Positions 1 through 4,624 of a stretch of 7,008 bases of DNA are shown here, piece by piece. Position 1 is the first letter of the stretch, and every line of letters starts with the position of its first letter. A program made the translations under genes and the position numbers. The stretch is from Actinomycetota bacterium (lineage in GTDB: Bacteria; Actinomycetota; Thermoleophilia; Gaiellales; Gaiellaceae). A model generated the notes under the pieces. It ran no database searches. It worked only from the letters and a program-made list of their open reading frames with translations, and had not been told where the DNA came from. Location of the stretch: positions 1 through 7,008 of the forward strand of contig JACCZA010000026.1 in assembly GCA_013696185.1 (NCBI GenBank). The letters run 5' to 3'.

Positions 1-461
1 CCGAGCTCTCCGTGATCGTGCGCCGCTCGGCCCGCATCCTCCAGGTGGAGACCGAGGACGAGGCGGCGGAGGAGATCGCCCGCCGCTCGCGCGGCACTCC
101 CCGGATCGCGAACCGCATCCTGCGCCGAGTCCGCGACGTCGCGGAGGTCAGGCACGCGGGCGCGATCACCGCTGCCATCGCCCGCGAGGCGCTCGACCTC
201 CTGGAGGTCGACGGGCAGGGCCTCGAGCGCTCGGATCGGGAGCTCCTGCGCACGATCGTGGAGAAGTTCGACGGCGGACCGGTCGGTCTCTCCACGCTCG
301 CGGTGGCGCTCGGCGAGGCCCCCGACACGATCGAGGACGTCTACGAGCCGTACCTGCTCGTGCTCGGGTTCATCCAGCGGACGCCGCGAGGTCGCATCGT
401 GACGCGGCTCGGGCGCGAGCACCTCGGCCTGGGCCCGGACCCGAACGAGAGCCTGTTCTGA
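1..461 (+). CDS. ruvB: RuvB, Holliday-junction branch-migration ATPase (C-terminal part)
   Basis: The 3' end of ruvB; the 5' part, with the Walker A and B motifs, lies outside the window. About 152 residues are visible, read from base 3. RuvB forms a hexameric ring motor that, with RuvA, pumps DNA through Holliday junctions so that RuvC can cut them. The visible part starts in the small AAA+ lid domain (VRRSARIL) and contains the sensor-2 motif GTPRIANRILRRVRD at bases 93-137. The winged-helix DNA-binding domain follows: GGPVGLSTLA (about 273-302), then YEPYL and RTPRGR (378-395), a standard RuvB C-terminus. The GTG at base 12 is internal and not a start. The tail after the last helix is short, as usual for the family. 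The next gene begins 23 bases later on the same strand, with no terminator between them. Confidence 0.97.
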   Translation, partial: ELSVIVRRSARILQVETEDEAAEEIARRSRGTPRIANRILRRVRDVAEVRHAGAITAAIAREALDLLEVDGQGLERSDRELLRTIVEKFDGGPVGLSTLAVALGEAPDTIEDVYEPYLLVLGFIQRTPRGRIVTRLGREHLGLGPDPNESLF

Positions 462-484
462 GCTCGGGGCTCTGGATTCCCGGC

Positions 485-820
485 ATGGCTGCGGGGCCGC
501 AGGAGGACTTCGTCGGGCGGCTGCACCGGAAGATCGAGGAGTTCGCGGGTCGGCGCGGGCACGAGCAGGCGGCGGTCGAGCTGGAGCTCGTGGACGGCTC
601 GCTGCTGACGCTGCACTCGATCTCGCCCGAGCCGGGCTTCGGCTTCATCACGGTCTGCCCGTATCCCGAGGACGCGGAGCGGCCGTGGCCGCGCGCGAAG
701 GGCGCGGAGCCCGTGCCGCCCGACGAGGTGATCATCCCGGTCGGGTCGATCAGGCGGATCACGCTCGACGATGCGGCGCGCGGGCCGCGCCCCTTCGGCT
801 TCTCGCTGCCGCGAGGCTAG
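485..820 (+). CDS. Hypothetical 111-residue protein, unknown function
   Basis: I do not recognise a named family. The protein is 111 residues, starts at ATG 485 and has no signal peptide or membrane segment. Residues 1-25 look helical and charged (EDFVGRLHRKIEEFAGRRG). Residues 28-60 look like alternating beta strands (VELELVDGSLLTLHSI, then PGFGFITVCPYPED). Near the C-terminus, EVIIPVGSIRRITL reads as a last strand, followed by GFSLPRG. The pattern suggests a small beta-rich fold of the kind seen in regulatory or RNA/ligand-binding proteins; that is only an inference. No good Shine-Dalgarno precedes the ATG, so translation may be coupled to ruvB 23 bases upstream in one transcript. The stop TAG (818-820) shares a CTAG with the stop of the opposing gene. 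Composition and amino-acid pattern favour a real gene over the competing frames. Confidence 0.8.
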   Translation: MAAGPQEDFVGRLHRKIEEFAGRRGHEQAAVELELVDGSLLTLHSISPEPGFGFITVCPYPEDAERPWPRAKGAEPVPPDEVIIPVGSIRRITLDDAARGPRPFGFSLPRG

Positions 821-1524
821 CCGGGCATCGCCCGGGGCATCCGGCAGAGCCAGAGGAGGCGGGGTGCGAGAGCGAGCGCGACGACGTCGAACCAGACGTA
901 GCCGCTCGCCACGCCGCTCGGCGGATTGCCGTTCGGGACGCCCGTCCCGGGAATCGTCGGCGCCCAGGTCCACGTGCCGAGCGCCGTGCCGTAGAGCTCG
1001 AGCGCCGCGACCACGAGGAAGACGCCCGCGTACACGGCCGGGGCGCGGGCCCGGAGCAGGAAGGCGCCGAGGAGGATCGCCCCGAGCGCTCCGCCGACGT
1101 CGCGGCGCGGCAGCAGCGTGAGCCCGGCGAGGCCCCACCCGAGCGCGCCCAGGAAGGCGGTGCCGAGGAGGAGGCGCGCGTGCGGCGCGAGCGCCCGGCT
1201 GAGGGCGAGGCCCGTGAGGTACACGAGACCGTGGGCCGGGGGGACGAAGGACGGCAGGTTGTCGAGTCGGTAGGTGTAGACGCCCCAGAGGATCGAGCCC
1301 GTCAGCTCGGCGCAGGTGGCCGAGACGACGACGACCGCGACCTGCGCGCGCCGCTCCGGCGAGAGCGGGCGTGCCGCGCCGAGGAGCGCGAGCCAGGCGA
1401 GTGCGCCGAGAAGCAGCTGCCCGTGTGGCCCGGCCGAGTGGTCGACGGCGAGGAGCAGGGCGAGGAAGGCGAGCCCGGCCGCCGCGGCGAGGGCGGGGCG
1501 GCGGATGGACGGGGCGAGGCTCAG
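817..1524 (-). CDS. Hypothetical multi-pass membrane protein, non-canonical (CTG) start
   Basis: I recognise no named family. The frame is open from 1593 down to TAG 819-817, but it has no ATG, GTG or TTG before GTG 1224. Starting there would cut through a sequence that clearly reads as protein. I place the start at CTG 1524-1522, which overlaps the TGA of the upstream gene as CTGA; this gives about 235 residues. Hydrophobic segments, in this numbering, lie near residues 11-26, 37-50 and 61-70, with several more in the second half, for example LLLGTAFLGALGWGLAGLTL and VYAGVFLVVAALELYGTAL. Between them are WGVYTYRLDNLPSFVPPAHG (residues 80-99) and, later, GTWTWAPTIPGTGVPNGNPP, turn-like segments rich in W, Y, P and N that could line an active site or pore. 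The tail ends LLWLCRMPRAMPG. It is probably co-transcribed and translationally coupled with the 151-residue gene upstream. A GTG 1224 start or an error in the sequence cannot be excluded. Confidence 0.72.
   Translation of the reverse strand: MSLAPSIRRPALAAAAGLAFLALLLAVDHSAGPHGQLLLGALAWLALLGAARPLSPERRAQVAVVVVSATCAELTGSILWGVYTYRLDNLPSFVPPAHGLVYLTGLALSRALAPHARLLLGTAFLGALGWGLAGLTLLPRRDVGGALGAILLGAFLLRARAPAVYAGVFLVVAALELYGTALGTWTWAPTIPGTGVPNGNPPSGVASGYVWFDVVALALAPRLLWLCRMPRAMPG
821..835 (+). terminator. Candidate GC hairpin directly after the stop
   Basis: CCGGGC (821-826) pairs with GCCCGG (830-835) around a 3-base loop, starting at the base after the TAG of the preceding + gene. No T-run follows, so it is not a classical intrinsic terminator. 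It also encodes the last residues of the opposing gene. It is the only stem I see that could end the ruvB-side transcript. Confidence 0.25.
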
Positions 1525-1976
1525 GGCCGGAACTGGAGCTCGTGCCAGGACGGCACCGGGGCCAGCTCGAGCAGGGCGCGGCCCCCGCGGGGGTCACGGT
1601 AGGCGAAGTCGGCGGCCTCGTCGTCCCAGGCGATCTCGAGCAGGCCCTCCTTGACGCGATGGTCCAGCCAGGCGCCTCGGAAGACGAGCTTGCGCAGCCA
1701 GTAGACGAGCGACTCCCCGCCGACGAGCGACAGCCGCTCCCAGTGGCGGACGAGGTAGCGGCCGAAACCGCTGCGGGCGTCGGTGATGCGGCCGTCCGCG
1801 GCGAGCTCGACGAGGTCGGCGGTCTCGTCGGGGTCGAGCTCGTTGCGGTCGAGCAGGCCCAGCTTCACCGTGGCCGCGGTGACGCGCTGCTCGAAGTCGA
1901 AGGCGCTGAAGGCGAAGCGATAGCCGAGGAACTCGACCACGTAGTCCTCGCCGGAGCGGTAGTTCGTGTCCGGCAC
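1521..1976 (-). CDS. Hypothetical 151-residue soluble protein, unknown function
   Basis: I recognise no named family. From GTG 1976-1974 the protein is 151 residues, beginning MPDTNYRSGEDYVVEFLGYR. It has no signal peptide or membrane segment and is rich in aromatic and acidic residues. Residues 11-30 look like a beta strand and turn (DYVVEFLGYRFAFSAFDFEQ). Residues 45-85 look helical (DPDETADLVELAADGRI, then GFGRYLVRHWERLSL). Residues 88-110 (ESLVYWLRKLVFRGAWLDHR) are a second aromatic, basic block, and the C-terminus is strand-like (GLLEIAWDDEAADFAYRD). The open frame runs further upstream to about 2387, but that part is low-complexity, R/E/D-rich shadow overlapping the opposite-strand gene, so I start at GTG 1976. 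No Shine-Dalgarno precedes this GTG. It lies 4 bases after the stop of an 11-codon leader ORF, so reinitiation is likely. Its TGA overlaps the probable CTG start of the membrane protein downstream, which points to a two-gene operon. Confidence 0.78.
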   Translation of the reverse strand: MPDTNYRSGEDYVVEFLGYRFAFSAFDFEQRVTAATVKLGLLDRNELDPDETADLVELAADGRITDARSGFGRYLVRHWERLSLVGGESLVYWLRKLVFRGAWLDHRVKEGLLEIAWDDEAADFAYRDPRGGRALLELAPVPSWHELQFRP

Positions 1977-1980
1977 GGGG

Positions 1981-2016
1981 CTAGGCGGCGATCGGCCGAT
2001 CGTGCGTCTCGGGCAT
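1981..2016 (-). CDS. Possible 11-codon leader ORF (MPETHDRPIAA)
   Basis: ATG 2016-2014 opens a short frame, MPETHDRPIAA, ending at TAG 1983-1981. Four C's then separate it from the GTG of the 151-residue gene. A TATCCT box lies 6 bases upstream of the ATG, so a transcript could begin at or next to this ATG and be translated leaderlessly. Ribosomes finishing here could reinitiate at the GTG. The peptide resembles the N-terminus of the following protein (MPETHDR versus MPDTNYR). Alternatively, this is the true N-terminus of that protein, put out of frame by a sequence error or a real frameshift. Confidence 0.4.
   Translation of the reverse strand: MPETHDRPIAA
1989..2002. repeat. 14-bp perfect palindrome inside the leader
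   Basis: CGATCGGCCGATCG reads the same on both strands. It sits inside the 11-codon leader ORF, downstream of the minus-strand promoter and 13 bases from the GTG of the 151-residue gene. It could be an operator or a small hairpin, but GC-rich DNA yields such palindromes by chance. Confidence 0.3.
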
Positions 2017-2022
2017 GGGACG

Positions 2023-2028
2023 AGGATA
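2023..2028 (-). promoter_or_regulatory. Candidate -10 box TATCCT for the minus-strand pair
   Basis: On the minus strand TATCCT (2028-2023) fits TANNNT. It ends 6 bases before ATG 2016, the spacing expected if transcription starts at the start codon. The bases about 17 upstream (GAGGCC, 2051-2046) do not resemble a -35 box. The element lies within the 35-base divergent gap. Confidence 0.45.
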
Positions 2029-2038
2029 GCTCGCGGGC

Positions 2039-2044
2039 TACTCT
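2039..2044 (+). promoter_or_regulatory. Candidate -10 box TACTCT for the 93-residue membrane protein
   Basis: TACTCT fits TANNNT and ends 7 bases before GTG 2052, so the mRNA may be leaderless; no Shine-Dalgarno is present. The -35 position (TGGGAC, 2016-2021) would overlap the start codon of the opposite transcript. Its -10 lies only 10 bases from the minus-strand -10, so the two promoters probably exclude each other. Confidence 0.45.
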
Positions 2045-2051
2045 GGGCCTC

Positions 2052-2333
2052 GTGACTGCATCGCGCCTCGTCGCGTCCGCGCTCGTCTGCACCGGCCTCG
2101 TCCTCGGGTGTGCGTGGCTCTTCGAGATGCCGCTCGAGCGCGCGGCAGTGCTCGCTCCGGTGATCGTCGTCTCGGCGGCGGCGACGCTCGGCATCGTCGT
2201 CCTCTGGGCGCGGGTCGCGCTCGACTCGCTCCGGCGGCAACGGCATCCCCTCAGGATCGTGGCGGGCGCGCTGGCCGTGCTCACGGCGCTCGTCGTGCTC
2301 TCGTTCTTCGTCCAGCTGCCGGATCGCTACTGA
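2052..2333 (+). CDS. Small hypothetical membrane protein, 93 residues
   Basis: I recognise no family. Starting at GTG 2052, the protein is 93 residues with three hydrophobic stretches: about residues 6-24 (LVASALVCTGLVLGCAWLF), 31-56 (from AAVLAPVIVV) and 68-89 (LRIVAGALAVLTALVVLSFF). A basic loop, DSLRRQRHPLR (58-68), separates the last two and would face the cytoplasm. VLGC at residues 17-20 resembles a loose lipobox, but the two following helices make a plain membrane protein more likely. The frame is open further upstream (to about 1371), but that part is shadow of the opposite-strand genes. The start is supported by the TACTCT box 7 bases before it and by the onset of hydrophobic, protein-like sequence. 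It is divergent from the 151-residue gene and is followed at once by a GC hairpin. Confidence 0.72.
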   Translation: MTASRLVASALVCTGLVLGCAWLFEMPLERAAVLAPVIVVSAAATLGIVVLWARVALDSLRRQRHPLRIVAGALAVLTALVVLSFFVQLPDRY

Positions 2334-2350
2334 GCGGCCCGGGGGGCCGC
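2334..2350 (+). terminator. Candidate GC hairpin directly after the 93-residue gene
   Basis: GCGGCCC (2334-2340) and GGGCCGC (2344-2350) form a perfect 7-bp stem with a 3-base loop, beginning at the base after the TGA. There is no T-run, so this would be a U-less terminator or an RNA-stabilising 3' end. Confidence 0.4.
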
Positions 2351-2355
2351 CGGAG

Positions 2356-2432
2356 CCTCCCAGAGTACCTGGGAGGAAAGCCCCCACCCCTACCTTCAGC
2401 CTAGCGTCGACTTCGTGCCGTGTCCGTCACGG
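2356..2432. other. Two further hairpins in the recJ upstream gap
   Basis: CCTCCCAG (2356-2363) pairs perfectly with CTGGGAGG (2369-2376) around the loop AGTAC. A second stem, CCGTG (2418-2422) with CACGG (2428-2432), has a 5-base loop. The pyrimidine-rich run between them (CCCCCACCCC) is unlike the coding sequence around it. I find no convincing gene in the 170-base gap 2334-2503. The stems may help end the upstream transcript, or fold in an RNA if transcription reads through. Confidence 0.35.
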
Positions 2433-2488
2433 AAGGGCGCCGTCTTCGCGTCGATCTTGCCCCGAGCTGCGCCGTCCGACGCGGCTCC

Positions 2489-2494
2489 TAACGT
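2489..2494 (+). promoter_or_regulatory. Candidate -10 box TAACGT for recJ
   Basis: TAACGT fits TANNNT and ends 9 bases before ATG 2504, where no Shine-Dalgarno is visible. A leaderless or near-leaderless recJ mRNA is plausible. No clear -35 box stands about 17 bases upstream. Confidence 0.4.
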
Positions 2495-2503
2495 GTCTCC
2501 ACG

Positions 2504-4381
2504 ATGCAGCAGGGGACGTGGACGATCCGCCCCTGCCCGCCCGAGACGGCAAGCGCTCTCGCCCGCGAGCTCGACGTCAGCGACGTCACGGCCAGCGTGC
2601 TCGTCCGGCGCGGCTATGCGGAGCCGGAGGCCGCCCGGGCCTTCCTCGAGCCCGAGCGCCCGCCGCACGACCCGCTCCTGCTCGGCGACATGGCCGACGC
2701 GTGCGCCGCGATCCGCCACGCCGTGGCCGCCGGCAAGCGCATCTGCGTGCACGGCGACTACGACGCCGACGGCATCTGCGCCACCGCGCTCGCCGTCCTC
2801 ACGCTGCGCGAGTTGGGCGCGGACGTCGACTGGCACCTGCCGAGCCGCTTCGACGAGGGCTACGGCCTGCACGCGCGCACGCTCGAGCGGCTCGCCGAGG
2901 AAGGCTGCGCGCTCGTCCTCACCGTCGACTGCGGCATCACCGCCGTCGAGGAGGTCGCCACGGCCCGGCGGCTCGGTCTCGAGGTCGTCGTCACCGACCA
3001 CCACAGGCCGGGAGAGACGCTTCCCGACTGCCCGGTCGTCGCGACGCGACCCTCGCGCTATCCCTTCCCGGAGCTCTGCGGCACCGGGGTCGTGCTCAAG
3101 CTCGCCCAGGCGCTCCTCGGGCTCGACGCCGAGGGCGTTCGGCGCCACCTCGACCTCGTCGCCCTCGCGACGATCGCCGACGTCGTGCCGCTCCTCGACG
3201 AGAACCGCTCGCTCGCGACCGCCGGTCTGCGCGCCCTCGCCCGCACGCAGAAGCCGGGGCTCCAGGCGCTCATGCGCTCTGCCGGCGTGGATCCGGCCAC
3301 CGTCGACTCCGGCGCGGTCGGCTTCCGCCTTGCTCCCCGGATCAACGCGGCAGGCCGGCTCGGCCACCCCGGCATCGCGCTCGAGCTGCTCCTGACCGAG
3401 GATCGTGAGAGGGCCGAGCACCTCGCGCGACGCCTCGAGGAGCTGAATCGCGAGCGTCAGGTCGTCGAGGAGCGCATCGTCCGCGAGGCCGTCGCCACCG
3501 TCGCCGGCTGGCCCGAGGAGGAGCGGCGCGCGCGCGGCTACGTGCTCGCCAGCGACGGCTGGCACGAGGGCGTGATCGGCATCGTCGCCTCGCGCCTCGT
3601 GGAGCGGTACGCGAGGCCGGTCGTCCTGATCGCGGGCACCGAGGGCAGCTGGAAGGGCTCGGGGCGCTCCGTCCCGAGCTTCGACCTGCACGCGGCGCTC
3701 GCGGCCTGCTCGGCGGAGCTCGAGCGCTTCGGCGGTCACCGCGCCGCCGCGGGACTCTCGATCCAGCCGGACCGGGTCGACGCCTTCAGGGCGGCGTTCG
3801 CCGCCCACGCCGAGACCGTGCTCGGTGACGACGAGCTCCGGCCGGAGACGCCGATCGACGCAGTCCTCCTACCCGACACCCGGCTCAGCCTCGACCTCTG
3901 CGCCGAGCTGGCCCGGCTCGCACCGTTCGGGCTCGGCAACCCCGAGGTGACGCTGCTCGCGCCCGGCTGTGAGCTGCGCGAGCTGACGAGCGTGGGGGAG
4001 GGCAAGCACCTGCGCTTCAGGGTCAGCCGCGACGGCCGTGACGCGGGCGGCGCGATCGCCTTCGGCCTCGGCCAGCAGCTCGACCGTCTCCGGCGCCAGG
4101 GCAGCTACGACGTCGCCTTCCGCCTGCAGGAGAACCACTGGAACGGCGCGGTCACACCACAGCTGCAGGTGCGCCGGATCTTCGAGGGGGACGACGGCTT
4201 CGCCGACCTGCGGCAGTGGCTGGTCGGCCTCTGGCGGGCCGGCGCGCAGGCGTGGACGCCCGAGGCGCGCGCCATCTTCACCGAGCTCGCGCTGTCGGAC
4301 GGTGCCCGCAAGCGGCACCTGCTCGAGTCGGAGACGTTCCGGGCGCTCCTCGCTCGCCCGCCCCTCGCGCGCGCGGCCTAG
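2504..4381 (+). CDS. recJ: RecJ, single-stranded-DNA-specific 5'-3' exonuclease
   Basis: A 625-residue DHH-family nuclease that degrades single-stranded DNA 5' to 3' in recombination, mismatch and base-excision repair. The DHH domain carries the metal-binding motifs HGDYDADG (83-90), TVDCGI (140-145), TDHH (164-167) and LATIADVVPL (221-230), plus RINAAGR (279-285). The DHHA1 domain shows DGWHEGVIGIVASRL (351-365), GSGRSV (385-390) and FGGHRAAAG (409-417). An OB-fold follows, with PFGLGNPE (474-481), HLRFRVSRDG (502-511) and a last strand around PQLQVRRI (552-559). All catalytic residues look intact, so it should be active. Residues 565-625 (from FADLRQWLV to the end) form a tail beyond the OB-fold, possibly a reduced version of the extra C-terminal region of some Gram-positive RecJ proteins. 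The start ATG 2504 follows a TAACGT box and the alignable N-terminus begins soon after it. Other long frames here are shadows. Confidence 0.96.
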   Translation: MQQGTWTIRPCPPETASALARELDVSDVTASVLVRRGYAEPEAARAFLEPERPPHDPLLLGDMADACAAIRHAVAAGKRICVHGDYDADGICATALAVLTLRELGADVDWHLPSRFDEGYGLHARTLERLAEEGCALVLTVDCGITAVEEVATARRLGLEVVVTDHHRPGETLPDCPVVATRPSRYPFPELCGTGVVLKLAQALLGLDAEGVRRHLDLVALATIADVVPLLDENRSLATAGLRALARTQKPGLQALMRSAGVDPATVDSGAVGFRLAPRINAAGRLGHPGIALELLLTEDRERAEHLARRLEELNRERQVVEERIVREAVATVAGWPEEERRARGYVLASDGWHEGVIGIVASRLVERYARPVVLIAGTEGSWKGSGRSVPSFDLHAALAACSAELERFGGHRAAAGLSIQPDRVDAFRAAFAAHAETVLGDDELRPETPIDAVLLPDTRLSLDLCAELARLAPFGLGNPEVTLLAPGCELRELTSVGEGKHLRFRVSRDGRDAGGAIAFGLGQQLDRLRRQGSYDVAFRLQENHWNGAVTPQLQVRRIFEGDDGFADLRQWLVGLWRAGAQAWTPEARAIFTELALSDGARKRHLLESETFRALLARPPLARAA

Positions 4382-4522
4382 CTGCAGCCCCTCAGCGACC
4401 GCGGCCGAGGTGCAGCGCCGCGCTCCGTCGGGCATGCGCCGGACGACCGTGCCCCGCAGCCTCGTCGAGCGTCACCAGGAGGCGGGCCAGATCGGCCGCC
4501 TGTCTGCGCCGTCGTCGTCGAA

Positions 4523-4581
4523 GCCGCCGCACGACGCCGTTGTTCGCGCTCGTCGAGGCGCTCCCTGCCTCGTGCGGCGGC
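4523..4581. repeat. 12-bp perfect inverted repeat upstream of relA
   Basis: GCCGCCGCACGA (4523-4534) is exactly complementary to TCGTGCGGCGGC (4570-4581). The 35-base spacer holds a second, imperfect stem (GCGCTC 4546-4551 with GAGGCGC 4555-4561). It ends 31 bases before the relA -10 box. It could be a U-less terminator for recJ, a cruciform or a regulator site. Which one cannot be told from sequence alone. Confidence 0.5.
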
Positions 4582-4612
4582 CGGCGCCGAGGGTGACGAA
4601 AAGGCCCGGGAG

Positions 4613-4618
4613 TACACT
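4613..4618 (+). promoter_or_regulatory. Candidate -10 box TACACT for relA
   Basis: TACACT fits TANNNT and ends 6 bases before ATG 4625; there is no Shine-Dalgarno. This fits a leaderless relA mRNA under its own promoter rather than pure read-through from recJ. A GTGACG (4593-4598) is the nearest -35-like hexamer, but the 14-base spacer is short. Confidence 0.5.
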
Positions 4619-4624
4619 TTCGGT

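Larger units (their letters stand above)
4382..4624. other. 243-base gap between recJ and relA without a convincing gene
   Basis: No frame on either strand reads as convincing protein. Just after the recJ stop, GCTGCA (4381-4386) and TGCAGC (4411-4416), with CCTC (4390-4393) and GAGG (4407-4410) inside, could form a bulged stem that ends the recJ transcript. A large inverted repeat and the relA promoter occupy the right half. In many Gram-positive genomes apt lies at this position. No phosphoribosyltransferase motif is visible and the gap is far too short for that gene. Confidence 0.5.

Noticed and set aside
341..1597. 418-codon minus-strand frame across ruvB, the 111-residue gene and the membrane gene
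   Set aside because: The sequence is almost all P, R, A and G. The genes it overlaps give coherent proteins in other frames.
1977..2387. Upstream extension of the 151-residue gene to GTG 2387
   Set aside because: The added part is charged and low-complexity and lies antisense to the whole 93-residue membrane protein and its promoter. Protein-like sequence begins only near GTG 1976.
2371..2387. Resemblance to the GAGGAAAG element of RNase P RNA
   Set aside because: GGGAGGAAAGCCCCC looks similar locally, but no other RNase P motifs follow and recJ begins too soon for an RNA of that size.
2396..3808. 470-codon open frame antisense to recJ
   Set aside because: It mirrors the recJ codon structure and ends in the intergenic region without any protein-like pattern. 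It is a shadow frame.
4392..4532. 46-residue minus-strand ORF in the recJ-relA gap
   Set aside because: It contains a fairly natural stretch (QAADLARLLVTLDEAAGHGR), but it has a run of arginines, no ribosome-binding site, and codons less G/C-ending than the real genes. Its start lies in one arm of the inverted repeat.
4382..4624. Remnant of apt between recJ and relA
   Set aside because: No phosphoribosyltransferase motif appears in any frame, and the gap is less than half the length of the gene.
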